The notes below the pieces were generated by a model. It was not told the DNA's origin. It saw nothing but the letters and a program-made list of their open reading frames with translations, and searched no databases. Source: Leptodontidium sp. MPI-SDFR-AT-0119 (lineage: Eukaryota; Ascomycota; Leotiomycetes; Helotiales; Leptodontidiaceae). Taken from it: a DNA stretch of 64,000 nucleotides. The stretch lies in NCBI GenBank assembly GCA_020726505.1, contig JAHLEZ010000005.1, positions 2,170,001 through 2,234,000 of the forward strand. Reading direction: 5' to 3'. Within the stretch, counting starts at the first letter, position 1, and the number at the start of each line of letters is the position of its first letter. Positions 23,043 to 34,645 of this stretch are shown here, in pieces. Both the position numbers and the translations under genes were made by a program.

Positions 23043-26000
23043 ATGGCATCTCCAAATCGCTTCAACAACGTGGCCAGAGAAACACCACCATTGCCCCCGA
23101 CGGTAAACAACAACCAAGCAGCGCTCTCGCAATCCCTCCGTCGCCTTTCCCTCAATCAAGCATCTGCAACGGCCCTTCCAGCCTTGTCGCAGCCATCTTC
23201 TCCAGCGAAGAATCTCGGTCCGCAACGAAGCAGTTCCAGCGCATCCCCAAATGGCAGATTGCCCCCTCGAAGCCCCCTCCATCGCTCACCCAGCTCCATG
23301 AGCACAACTTCGCGCTCCTCAACACCAACACTACTTCGCAAGGCTTCTATGAATTCGCTGCATGGTGTAGGAGGCGTGACGCCATCGCGCAACTCTTCAA
23401 CGTCAAGGAGATCTTCCTCGGCGCAGTTCACGAACGCTTCAACCATGGTGGGCAAATCCCCCCTTTCCGAGATCGAGGACCCGATGCCTGCCCCTCCTCG
23501 ACATACCGCCGCCTCGATCGCCAGTAATCATTTCAAGACCGAGTTGGATTTGCATAGTAACGGGAACGACACTCGAGCTGCGGACGTTATTGTGATACTG
23601 CACGATTCGTGCTACGGACATCGGTATTCGAGACCGAGAACATCGAAGGCTTCGCTCAGCACAATTGTAGAGAGACCGGAGCGCATACATGCCAGTATCC
23701 TGGGACTATCGGTAGCGTATGTTTGTCTGGGAGAGAGACATGCAGATGGACAGTTTCCTCTCCATCCAGATAGGGATGCGATGTCGATTCCTAGCATGCC
23801 ATTCCGGATTCGCAAGACTACGCGCAAGATGGCCCTCTCCTCACAGGCGGTTACAAACGTCCATGGGGCGAAGTGGATGGAGGAATTGAAGATCATGTGT
23901 GATAATGCAGAGTCTAGGCTGGCTATGAATGGGAAAGAATTGACTCGACCGGATATGAATAGGAGCCCAGACCAGGGCACGCCCGCGAAACTTCATGAAG
24001 GAGATTTGTATTTGTGTGCTGAATCTCTGGATGCTATGGAGGGCGCACTGGGTGCTGTATGTGAAGGTGTGGATGCGGTTTTCCAGGGTGCTGCAAGTGG
24101 GAAGGGACCATTACGCACCTTTGTTGCGATTCGTCCTCCAGGACATCATTGTTCTGCAAGCTATCCTTCGGGTTTCTGCTGGTTGAATAATGTACATGTT
24201 GGGATTTCTCACGCTGCGCTAAACCACGGATTGACCCATGCGGCGATCATCGATTTCGATCTCCACCATGGAGACGGCTCGCAAGCTATTGCATGGGAGA
24301 GCAACAGACGGGCTACGAGTGCTGCGAAGAACGCTCATCAGTGGAAGAAGACTTCGATCGGATACTTCAGTCTTCACGACATCAACTCCTACCCATGTGA
24401 GATGGGCGACGAAGAGAAAGTCAAGAATGCCAGTCTTTGCATCGAGAACGCTCATGGTCAGAGCATCTGGAATGTCCACTTGCAGCCATGGAAGAGCGAA
24501 ATCGAATTCTGGGAACTGTATGAGACGAAATATGCAGTGTTGTTGGAAAAGACTAGGAATTATTTACGAGCCCAAACAGAGCGTCTTCGCTTGTCGCCCA
24601 ATGGACCGAAGCCAAAAGGGGCTATTTTCCTCTCGGCTGGGTTTGATGCCAGCGAATGGGAGAGTTCTGGAATGCAACGGCACAAGGTCAATGTCCCTAC
24701 GGAGTTTTATGCTCGTCTTACGAGAGATGTTGTTAAACTTGCAGGTGAGGAAGGCTTGGGTGTGGATGGTCGTATAATCAGTGTTTTGGAGGGTGGATAT
24801 AGTGATCGTGCACTATGCACAGGCGTGCTGAGCCATCTCAGTGGCATGTCTGCTGGAGATCCTATGATCATCAAGAAGGAGCGGAGTCCAACTGGATTGG
24901 GATATGAGATGGGCCAGAAGATTGGCACCTACGATGGTATTCCACACCCAGAAACATTGACTGTCGGTTCCCAAATTCAAAATTACGATCCTTCATGGTG
25001 GTCGGTACCACGACTGGAGCAACTCGATGCCTTGGTCAATCCTGAGCCTGTGACAGCTGAACCTAGGAAGCCGAGGGACATGACAGCTCCGACATATTCC
25101 ACACCAACACAATCCTTTATCGCCAAAGTCACCTCTCCTTCAGCACGCCGAACGGTATCCAATATGGGCCTCAGCAACGGTTCACCACGGGCTCCATCTA
25201 GAGCACCTTCTCCGCCTCCTCCCGAAGTAGATTGGACCGTAGCGGCACATGAGTTGAGCAAGTTGCTGATTCCCACCGAGAGACAAACCTTCAGCTGTAA
25301 GCCAGAAGATCTTTCTGCGGAAGCCACCCGTGCTAGGAGAGATAGGCAATCAATCTTGACACCACCCACCGAGCCAGTGGAGAACCCAAGTAGTCGGATG
25401 GCTTTGAGAACGAGAAAACCTGCAAAGCCTTTAGTTGAGAGTGTCGAGGAGGATGAGAGAAAGCCAGCTGCAAAGGCTAATCGTCGGAAGACTGTTGCGG
25501 GGGCGGCAGTACTTGCTGCAAATACTGTAAGATTGCCTCTTTTCGTGAAATATTGACAAGAGCTAATGTGTGAACAGGCCACATCGAGGAGCACAACTCC
25601 AATGCCAGACTACGCCAAGACCACTGCACCAAGCCGCCGCCTAAGTCTCTCGTCGAATGCTGGTTCCGTAACCTCAGAGGCTCCCCCTCGCCAGAACGGA
25701 TATCGTGTACCATCGAACGGGCCCCGGCCAGGAACATCCCAAAGCGTCCGACCCGAATCGTCTATGAGCGTACGAGGCCAATCCATCCCTCCAATCGCCG
25801 TCAAGAAGACAAGAGCTCCGGCTCAACCCCGACCTGAAGCCAAGACCTCTCGAGTGCGGCGCAAATCTCCCCTGAACGATGGTGGACTTTCCACGAGCAC
25901 TGATGCTTCCGTGAAGCCTCCATCGAGATCCAGTAGTGCCGTTCTACCCACAACCGAGACATCAACATCGACATCCCAAGCTTCAGATATCGACAGTCTG

Positions 26001-26771
26001 ACTTCAGGCATGAAGAAAGTTAAGATCAGCCTCACGACCAAAGCACAGCGCGATGCAAAAGCAGCAGCGAAATCTGCAGCGGCCAAACCGGCTGCCACGA
26101 AAGCTGCGAGACCACAGCCTGCAAGAAAGGCGAGCGCTATCTTACCTCCAGCCCGTCAGCATACTCCCGCTTCAGAGATGAATGGGAATGCAGTTCCAGC
26201 AAAGCAAGAACTGGAAATGCTTCCTGCCATGCCAGCAACACCTCAACCTTCCATCCCCACACATCTCCAACGCCCGAATGATATCCCACTTCCCGCAAGC
26301 TCACCACCACAACCTATTCCGCATACGACCGAGCCTGTCTCTCACCCACCCGCAGAACCACAAAGTCACCAACCAAGCCTCATGAAATCAACTTCTCCAC
26401 CCCCAGCATCAAAGCCAGATGTCTTCATCCCCTACCAACCCGAAGGCCCAACACCCACTTTCGTCACGAGTGCTCAAGAACCGCTCAGATGGCTAGAACC
26501 TAACACGAACACGCCGAGTCCGATGAAAGCTGGTGTTAAGAAGAGCGATTTGCCTGTTTGGACGGCCACGAGTGCTATTCCTTTCGGTGTTGCGCCGCGG
26601 CCGCTTGTGAAGGGTAACGAGGTCTTGAGAGGAGATGGGGAGGCGAATGGTAATGCTGATCAGGGAGGAGTTAATGGCAACGGGAATGTAAAGATAAACG
26701 AGGTCAGTAAGGCGGAGGGCGAGAAGGAAGTCGATATCTGGGCAGTTCCTGAGACGCCCGACCGTGGATGA
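23043..26771 (+). CDS. HOS3: Hos3-like class II histone deacetylase
   Basis: Two exons: 23043-25526, intron 25527-25577 (GTAAGA ... branch GCTAAT ... AACAG), 25578-26771, giving 1225 residues. The catalytic domain spans about residues 180-610: HDSCYGHRYSRP, ERPERIHASILGL, RPPGHHCSASYPSGFCWLNN (tandem His near 370), AIIDFDLHHGDGSQ (zinc-ligand Asp and His near 405), IFLSAGFDASEWE (zinc-ligand Asp) and LEGGYSDRAL. The 140 residues before it are Ser/Pro-rich. The 600 residues after it are low-complexity, rich in Pro, Ala, Ser and basic residues (KAARPQPARKAS). Yeast Hos3 is trichostatin-insensitive and acts at the bud neck and nuclear pores. The nuclear or cortical role here is inferred from homology. 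A single-exon model stopping at 25556 would lose 397 residues of tail. Confidence 0.93.
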
Positions 26772-27459
26772 ACAGAACTCCCAGCAGCATTTTCCTTTGT
26801 CACTGCAATCTTTGTACCAAAAATGGAGCGAGTGTAAGATTTCCTTGTTGTGTAGGATAGGGCTTCATATGGTGCGGTACGGTACGCGAAGGGCCGGCCC
26901 AGGGGGCTTCGAAGTATCTCTGGCGTTCGCTTTTAATATGCTTGTCGTTGTTACTTCCTTTTGTATGATATGATATTATTTCGTGGTTTCGCTGTGCCGC
27001 GTTGCGCCGCTCTCTTTTTTCTCCCCCTTTATCGCTTTGCTTGCTGCTCGCCTTGTTTGATAGGGGAGGAGATGAGAGTGATAGCGGGAGGAAGGGACGA
27101 GGGAACCTGAAAAAACACTTTATGATACCCGTAGTTGGAGAATTGATTGATACTCTTTTTACTAGTTTGCTTTGGAATGTGTCAGTGTGGTGTGCCGAAA
27201 AACGCGTACCTAGAAGCAGCAGCCTCAACCGACCTTGCGAGGGAGCTGAAATGATGCAGCATCGGCAGCCAATCGAACCTGCAAAGCGACCGAAACGAGG
27301 CGCGCTTGGCGGAAACCCATCCATGTCTTCTTCAGCCTCGCGGGCATGGGAACTCAATCATCAGATTCCCAGTTCACGACAGGCGGGCGTACAGACAATT
27401 TCGATAAATCACATACTGCCAAGTCACAGCTGGTCACGGCTGTAACTTCTGAATTTAAG
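26772..27459 (+). other. intergenic region upstream of the HET gene
   Basis: Promoter and leader of the downstream HET gene. An open frame at 27002-27445 and an in-frame upstream extension of the HET gene (from 27346) lack family support. Confidence 0.5.
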
Positions 27460-29268
27460 ATGCGCCTATTAGACACGACCACTCTAGAGCTTCATGAATT
27501 CTTCGGTAGTGATATCCCCTACTACGCAATCCTGTCTCATCGCTGGGAGGACGACGAAGTGACCTTCCAGGATCTGGTCAACGGTATTGGGCCTTCAAGG
27601 AAAGGATACCTCAAAGTCCAAGGCTGTTGCCGCAAAGCCGCCCGCGACGGATGGCGCTACGCCTGGGTGGACTCATGCTGCATCGACAAATCCAGCAGCG
27701 CCGAACTATCTGAGGCCATCAATTCAATGTTCCAATGGTATCGCGGGTCGCAAGTCTGCTACGCCTTCTTATCCGATGTCCCTGAAGGCCTTACAATCAA
27801 GAAACATCACAAGAAGCGTTCGAAATTCCGGAAGAGCAAATGGTGGACCCGAGGCTGGACATTGCAGGAACTACTCGCTCCGAGGAAAGTGGTGTTCTAT
27901 GATTGTGGCTGGGGCGAGATTGGCACGAGAGGATATCTGCAGGGCCTCGTGCATTCTATTACTGGAATCAGGGATCTGGATAATTTCATGCAGGCTTCGA
28001 TCGCGAGGAAGATGTCTTGGGCTTCGAAGCGGAAGACAAAGAGGGTTGAAGATCAAGCTTACTGCTTGCTGGGGATCTTCAACGTGAATATGCCTCCGTT
28101 GTATGGAGAGGGGCAGAAAGCGTTTGAGCGACTCCAGCTGGAGATTTTGAAGACGTCTGATGATGAATCGATTTTTGCCTGGGAGCCGTGGGATATGGCG
28201 CATGGGCCTCTGCCTACTTATACCAGTCTTCGTCTTCTCGCTCTGACACCTTTGGCATTTCAAAGGTGTGGCCATGTGGTTGAATCAACATTGGCGTCGT
28301 CGTACGATCCCGAACGACCTCCTTTCTCAATGACGAACAAGGGCTTTAGAATGGAACTGAGTCTTCGACCAACAGATCTACCCGACACGTTCGAGGCGCC
28401 ACTTAATTGTTCCTGGGGCGAAAAACGCCTCGCCATTCGATTGAGAAGGGTAGAGAATTCCTCTTCGCGTTTCCATAGAGAATGCGCAGTTACCACCACC
28501 GAAAGAAAAATCTCAGAGAATGTCACCAGGTCAATCATCTTCATCCATCCCCATGATATCGTACCCCCACTCGAAGCGTACGGAAAGGTCCTACCGATCT
28601 CCTTCGAGATAATCAACGACTCGCTAGCTAGGAATTGCTTCACGGAGCTAGAGGTCCTGAGCATTTCCATGCCAGCCAACTCCTGGGTTAGATTGTTTGA
28701 GAAACGACATCCGAAGGGACTACAAGCACAGCTTCAAGATCTAGATTTCTGCCAATTCAACTTTGACCCTGATCATGATGCCTCTCTCCTCCAATTTGGA
28801 GATGTAGAAGGCGATAATTTCGTCCTCATTTTAAAAAGAGATCGTCATATCAGGAACGATATTATCCTAGATGTTTTAATCCCAGAAAAAGGCCAGGCGG
28901 TGGAAGCTTTTCATGCTGCTCTTAGTATCAGGCTACATATTAACTCCGGCTCCGATAGGATGTCTAAAAGGCTGCAGTCTGGGAGAACAATGTCAATTGC
29001 GTTGAGGAAAATGGACATACCAGGAAGAGGCCTGTCGAAATTGTCCTACGAGCTTGATATCACAATTGATTCCCATGGGAAGCTGAGATGGCCGGATCTT
29101 TCTGATTCGAAGAAAACCGTGGATAGAGTTACCGCGAGGGGCGGTGCGAAAGAAAGAGGTGACATTGGAAAGGCGAGCTGTTTTGTGATTGTCCATGGTG
29201 TCAATGAAACGGTGAGGAACCAGAGATCTTTCCATGGGCAAGGAGACTGTCAAAATTATCATTGCTAG
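27460..29268 (+). CDS. heterokaryon incompatibility (HET) domain protein
   Basis: Single-exon, 602 residues from the ATG at 27460. That start gives MRLLDTTTLELHEFFGSD, the usual opening of this HET subfamily; the frame is open 38 codons further upstream to 27346. The HET domain occupies about residues 20-170, with the three blocks YYAILSHRWEDDEVTF, GWRYAWVDSCCIDKSSSAELSEAINSMFQWY and KWWTRGWTLQELLAPRKVVFYD, followed by a conserved AYCLLGIFNVNMPPLYGEGQ segment. The C-terminal 350 residues show no repeats or NACHT motif. HET proteins mediate non-self recognition and cell death in fungal hyphal fusion; whether this one is a functional het locus cannot be told from sequence. It converges with the M20 peptidase gene, with 234 bp between stops. 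Confidence 0.93.
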   Translation: MRLLDTTTLELHEFFGSDIPYYAILSHRWEDDEVTFQDLVNGIGPSRKGYLKVQGCCRKAARDGWRYAWVDSCCIDKSSSAELSEAINSMFQWYRGSQVCYAFLSDVPEGLTIKKHHKKRSKFRKSKWWTRGWTLQELLAPRKVVFYDCGWGEIGTRGYLQGLVHSITGIRDLDNFMQASIARKMSWASKRKTKRVEDQAYCLLGIFNVNMPPLYGEGQKAFERLQLEILKTSDDESIFAWEPWDMAHGPLPTYTSLRLLALTPLAFQRCGHVVESTLASSYDPERPPFSMTNKGFRMELSLRPTDLPDTFEAPLNCSWGEKRLAIRLRRVENSSSRFHRECAVTTTERKISENVTRSIIFIHPHDIVPPLEAYGKVLPISFEIINDSLARNCFTELEVLSISMPANSWVRLFEKRHPKGLQAQLQDLDFCQFNFDPDHDASLLQFGDVEGDNFVLILKRDRHIRNDIILDVLIPEKGQAVEAFHAALSIRLHINSGSDRMSKRLQSGRTMSIALRKMDIPGRGLSKLSYELDITIDSHGKLRWPDLSDSKKTVDRVTARGGAKERGDIGKASCFVIVHGVNETVRNQRSFHGQGDCQNYHC

Positions 29269-29502
29269 ATTGGTAGTTTCCTTGCTAGGACGATTGGAAT
29301 TTTGGTCCAGCCAGAATTTGTTTGCATACCGCGAAATCGAGTGCAAGCAGAAGCTGCTGTAATAGTTTGCTTAACTTGCGATAATTTTCAAACAAAAAAC
29401 AAATGAGTGATGCCGGCCGCCTCCCTTAATACATCCTACGTTACCCGCACCTCCCGAATTCTCCTCAAAATAATCATCAAGTTCATATCTCCTAGTACTT
29501 CA

Positions 29503-31391
29503 TCACGACCGATCCCCATTCAAGATAAGCTGTGCATAAAGCCTCACCCCCTCAATATGCTCCTTCATACCAACCCTCTCATCAACCGTATGTCCATTCG
29601 CCTTCCCCTCATCCCTCAAGGGCGAAAACCGATAAATATTCTTACTAAGCCCCCAGTAAAACTTCGTGTCCGTATTCCCTGTCATCAGACTGGGCGCTAC
29701 GATAATGTCCTCACCCATGACCTGCTTGATCGTCCCAGTAAATATCTTATACGCTTCTGAACCAGAAGGCGAGACGGGGGATGGCTCAAGAGAATCGCTG
29801 AAATCCTCTAGTACGATCTTACCCACCGACGTAGTTGATGTATTGCCAGAGACGGAACCCCACGCATCAAGCGACAAGGGGAATTTAGACAAAATCTTGC
29901 TAGCGATGAGCGATTCTAGATTGGCGCGGACATCGGCGACGCGGCTCTCGACTGCAATGCGATGGTTCACAACGGCGTAGACTTTCTCTGGGAGAGCATT
30001 GATCTTCACGCCCCCGAGAACTAGATCAGTCGCTTGCGACGTTTGCATGAGGTAGCGCTGGAAAATGTTTCTTGTTGATAGGTAGTCGGCTACGGTCTTG
30101 GCTGCTTTCTTGCTCGTGAGCGAGGCTTGGATTGTTTTGCGGAGCCAGGAATCGATGTCTGGACTATACTCTGCTGAACATTGAAGGGTGGTGAAGTATG
30201 CTGGATGATGTTAGTGATGAACTTGAAGTGAGCTTGATCGACTTACGGTTGATGGGAGTGAGCTCTGGTTCATATGGCGTGGCTTCAATAGCTGATATAA
30301 TTTGTGATAGGATCCCGATACCGGTGTGGTCTGGTGGAACTGACGAATGGCCTCCAGCTGTCTCGACGGAGATTTTGACATCGAAGTATCCTGTAGAAAT
30401 CAGCGGGGCGAAGAAGTCGTATACGATTTAACATCACCTACCCTTCTCGCCTAAGCCAGGGAGTGCGAAGACAGCGCCATCCATTTCAATGATTCCAAGG
30501 CCACCTTCATCGAGAATGAGGTCAATCGAATCCTTTCCTCTCGCCGTCTCCAGATATTCAGCAATGAATTGCGCTCCTTGGTATCCGCTGATCTCCTCGT
30601 CAAATCCAAAGCCTGCCAGCAAAGTCCTTTCTGGCTTGTAGTTCTTCTCGAGTAGTGTCTCAAACGCTTCCAACACACCGATTACGACGTTTTTGCAATC
30701 GGAAGCCCCTCGACCCCAGATGAATCTGCCATCATAGTGTGCTGAGTATGGAGGGTATTTCCACCTAGATTCCGTCACTGCTGGCACTGGAACAACGTCC
30801 TGATGTCCCATGAACAAGTATGGCTTCAACGATTCGTTCTTCCCTTTCCACTCGAGTAAAATACCATAGGTATTGATCGGGGTGAATTCGAGCTTCGAAT
30901 ACCTAACACACCGACTATATCAGAATGAATCATCTACATGTAGTGCTCTCGACTTACACAAGCGGGAATGTATCCTCCAAGTACTTATGGAAGTCCTTGA
31001 ATATCTCCCATCGGCTATCATTGCCCACCTTTCCCATATCATCAAAGCTCTCGGTAGGAATCTGGACCGCGCCTTGCAACCGCTTCACACTCTTGGCGAA
31101 AAATTCTTCGCTATTGATTTCATCGCTGATATCCTTGTCGAGTTTTTCTTCCTCGCTGCTAAATGCCTTAATTGGAGGATACTGAGGGCATGCCGACTCT
31201 CCTGAAAGTGAAAGAGACTGCGCATCGCTGGTACCTTTCAAGCCCGTACCCACCAGCGCAAGTACAATGATTGTGGCGAGCAAACCAGTTACTATCCATT
31301 TCAAAGTTCGTGGATTGAAGCGTTTAGATTTTTGAGGAAGTGGCGAAGTTTCGCCTTGGGGAAGGAGAGTGTAATTTTGCAACCGAGCCAT
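29503..31391 (-). CDS. CPS1: membrane-anchored M20 carboxypeptidase (carboxypeptidase S-like)
   Basis: Four exons on the minus strand: 31391-30958, 30902-30442, 30390-30247 and 30200-29503, with introns of 46-55 bp, giving 578 residues. The N-terminus is cytosolic and basic, then one hydrophobic helix (WIVTGLLATIIVLALVGTGL, about residues 31-50) gives a type II topology as in yeast vacuolar Cps1. The zinc-peptidase core is complete: LFMGHQDVVPV (metal His), WGRGASDCKN (bridging Asp), GFDEEISGYQGA (catalytic Glu pair), DLILDEGG, ISVETAGGHSSVPP in the lid, and the late His in ANGHTVDERV. It should release C-terminal residues from peptides, probably in the vacuole for nitrogen recycling. The family also includes PM20D1-type N-acyl amino acid hydrolases, so the substrate is not certain. 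Confidence 0.93.
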
Positions 31392-32821
31392 CTTTGACAA
31401 AGATTTGAGGAGCAGAAGAGGAGAGGAAAGCCATCACGAGAAAAGGAACTGTGGGAAGATTCGTAATGTTATCGTAGATTCGCCGCGGGCTCTGAAAGCT
31501 GCAACTTTTGTGGGTTCATCGGATATCCCGACTGAGGACTTTCACCCCATCTCCCACCTCCCACCTTTAACCTCTGCTATCTGACTGTTACTTACCCCTA
31601 GACACCCCTACTTGGAGAATTTGTGAGATTATACATATCTCTATATCTTCCAACCTTCTTTGATATCGTTGACATCGCGACTTCTGATCGTCGAATAACT
31701 GTCGGTCAACTTATCATATTGCCCCACAATTCCTAGGTAATGAATAAGTTCCACTTCCACAGCTGTTATTTTCCTAATTTGTGTATTGAAAATATGCCAT
31801 GGATAATCTACAACCTCCTTCAAAAATGTCGTCTGCTATTTGCTTCTGAATGATACTAGCACGCAATGCCAATGGACTGTTTTGGTTGTCCGTGTATCAC
31901 GTGATTGCATAACTTTCAATCTTACCTACCTAGCTTTCCTGACAGTGTCGAAAAGATGGCTTCGTACACTATATGCTCTTATCATATCATAATAGATGAA
32001 GTTTGACTATTTTTGGGTCAACAATATGCATCTTATTTCAGAAGGTGCGAGATTGGCTAGGTAGATGCCCCGCTTGGTGCAATCTCGAATCGGACAATCT
32101 AACAGGGGGGTTTCAGTTGAAGAATCTTTGATGGAATCAAGCTTTTATTTCCCTTCTCTTTCACACAAATATACCGCACTATACACCACGACGGAGCTGT
32201 AAGATTGGCCGAGATCTGATATTGACGTCGTATTCGCTTATTTGTTTACTTACCCCGCTCGATTTTCGTCGAGAGTACCACATTCACATCCACACGCTAC
32301 ACTAACACGACCACTAGTCCCTATCGCCTTCTCTTTGTATTGTTCACATTCTTTCTTGCGTTCCATACAGACCTCCCTCGGCCCTGTACTCTCTACGCAC
32401 AAATCGGACTTCCATATCTTGACCATGCGACTGGATTCTCTGAGAGAGATCGCTAAGACAACGTTGAAAGGATTGAAAGTTTGAAGACACGATTGGGCGT
32501 AATTCAAGAATGGGCAAGAGGAGAGCAAGTTGACAGCTCTTTAACTACTAATAGAGAGATTGTGTGGAGGTGGAGAAGACTTCGGCCTCTCGGCGCCCCA
32601 TGGTGGTTCATCAGGTGGAGCTTCTGGTGGACCTTCAGCCGACGCCCTCGATCTATTAGCTCTAGCAGTACAGTTAGTAGTCTCGTTGATGATTGAAAAT
32701 CATGGAGCCGAGATTCGTCTTTAGTTTTGTAGTTGAGGCTTGAGGAAGCAGTATCATGCAACTGTCTTACTGTGCGAGATTAATCTATCTATCTAGAGTC
32801 TACTGTTCAGTATAAGATGCC
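31392..32821. other. intergenic region
   Basis: Between the promoter of the carboxypeptidase gene (-) and the 3' end of the esterase gene (-). Around 32428-32730 several frames are open on both strands. One + strand frame (about 32562-32726) reads Gly/Ser-rich then hydrophobic, but no start and splice combination makes a convincing gene. Nothing else was recognised. Confidence 0.4.
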
Positions 32822-33903
32822 TCATTTGTCATTGTTCACATCCCACATCTGGTCGCCCAGCTCAATCTCCCAGGGAACCTTCTCAGTGAACGGCATTTTG
32901 TACGGTGGGAACTCTGGCCAATGCTCTTTCATCACTGCGATCAAGCCGTCGAACACTATTTGGTATCCGGATGGCCCTAGGTGCAAGCCTAATAGTCACC
33001 AATCAGCATGTATTCTCTCCTCTAAGGAAAGTCTTGTGTGCTTACCATCATGCAAAAGACCTGCCAGAACCTCATTCCTCACTTCCGCGTCACCACCTGG
33101 CAAGATCTCATTACCCTCTCCTTTCCATCCAGCTTTCTCCATACACAAACCCCATGCGTCTACGACTGGGACACCAGCTTCCTTACCAACCTGTATTACG
33201 ATCTCTGCATACTCTTGAGCATCTCTCGCCTTTCTCGTTTCACCTGTCGCCCCCCATTTTATCTGCAGTTCTGCGAGGAGTGATTCTTCAAAGGGTGGGG
33301 GAGTGATCAGGATGATGTTAGGTGAGTGTACTTTCACGGTTGGGTGGTTGATTATGGCGAGTAGATTGGACTTGAAACGTTCAGCAGGGACGTATTGGCC
33401 TTGTGTTGGATTCTTATTGGCGTCGTTGGCGCCGAACCAGATAGTCTATTGAGAATTATGTCAGTTAATCTCTTCTCTTTGTGACTTAGAAGATATGAAG
33501 AGGGGGAGCCAAGGGCTTACGAGGAACTTTATAGACGCTTGCTCAGGGGTAGGGAAGGCGCGGGTAATTATGTCGAGAGCGTGATCGGTGTTATATCCTC
33601 TGCATTGGCACTGTTAGAAACGTTCAAGCCTCCAGGTAGGTGGTTAAACTAGAAGAACCTACGAGTATCCGCGGTTGATGACATCTAGTCTTCTAACATA
33701 TGCTGAAGTTGAACAAGTCAGTGAAAAGTTTCAGCGTTGTGGTTGGGCAAGTATCAAACGAAACAAAATCGGATTGGGAAGTAATACAGACCTTCTTGGA
33801 GCTCTGCAGCCATGCCAAAACCCATTGATTGGTCACTTGCTCCTTGGGTTATGCTGTCCCCTAGATCGGCAATATTAGGCAAGTCTTGTATATCGAGACG
33901 CAT
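32822..33903 (-). CDS. IAH1: SGNH/GDSL esterase, isoamyl acetate-hydrolysing type
   Basis: Five exons on the minus strand: 33903-33792, 33702-33663, 33599-33521, 33445-33046 and 32988-32822, with all phases consistent, giving 265 residues. Block I is DLGDSITQGASDQ with the nucleophile Ser. AYVRRLDVINRGYSGYNTDHAL and TIWFGANDANKNPTQGQYVP give blocks II and III. HDGLHLGPSGYQIVFDGL supplies the catalytic Asp and His. This order matches yeast Iah1, which hydrolyses short-chain acetate esters. No signal peptide is visible, so it is probably cytosolic. Family members usually read LFGDSIT; here the residue before GDS is Leu. An in-frame ATG at 33948 would add 15 residues and cannot be excluded. Confidence 0.9.
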
Positions 33904-34645
33904 GCGGACCAACCGAAAAGCACGAATTGGGGAAGAGGAGCCTATCACTTGTCAGCAAAATCGACAATTGTTTATCTTCCTCTGAAAATACGCACCATTT
34001 TTTTTTTAAGATACTAATCTCCTCAAAATGAAAAGAAGCTCTGTCGGTGATCTTTGATTTCGTCGGAAGGAGCAACTCTGACTGTCTGGCGATACCTCAG
34101 TCAAGATTTCACTAGATGGCAAAGCTATCAAGCTATCCGTCAAGGGTCTCAGACTTGGCCACTACTTCAACCAAACTGTTGAGCCAAGCAATACCTAGGT
34201 AGCTTGATCATTGAACATCCTAAGACGTCGAGACATGTCGAGACGAGGCTAGAAGTGGGGGTACTACAGCGGGGTACTCCACGTGATTGTAATTCAGCCT
34301 AAAATGTCCGCATATGCACGCCTCCATGATATTTCCCGCCAATTGTCTCTTCTCTGTTTCCAGCTGCAGCTATGTATTTATCCATTCTTTTATCCAGTTC
34401 AGCCGTCGGTTGAGGCGCCGAAAACGAAGCTACCCTGGTACCAGGAAGTGGATTCGGGATGCAGCTGTTGATCCTTCGAGCTCGGGAGAAGTTGACACTA
34501 GATGCTCTTGTCGCGACTTCCGAGTTGGTGTTTGTTTATTGTACTTCGTGTTTTGTGACATGTTGGGTACTATTATTTCCTTTGCTTTTGAACCTCGTCT
34601 GTGTTTACCAAGCCTTACCCATCACAACATCTTGAGCACTAAGTC
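33904..34645. other. divergent intergenic region
   Basis: Shared upstream region of the esterase gene (-) and the GH1 gene (+). It includes a T-rich patch near 33998-34008 and no supported open frame. Confidence 0.5.

Noticed and set aside
27002..27445. 147-codon + frame just upstream of the HET gene
   Set aside because: Ends inside the HET leader and has no recognisable features; the HET start at 27460 follows family practice.
32562..32726. Gly/Ser-rich then hydrophobic short + frame after a CTACTAATAG acceptor-like sequence
   Set aside because: No upstream exon joins it in phase with an ATG; all frames in this patch are open, so coding character cannot be claimed.
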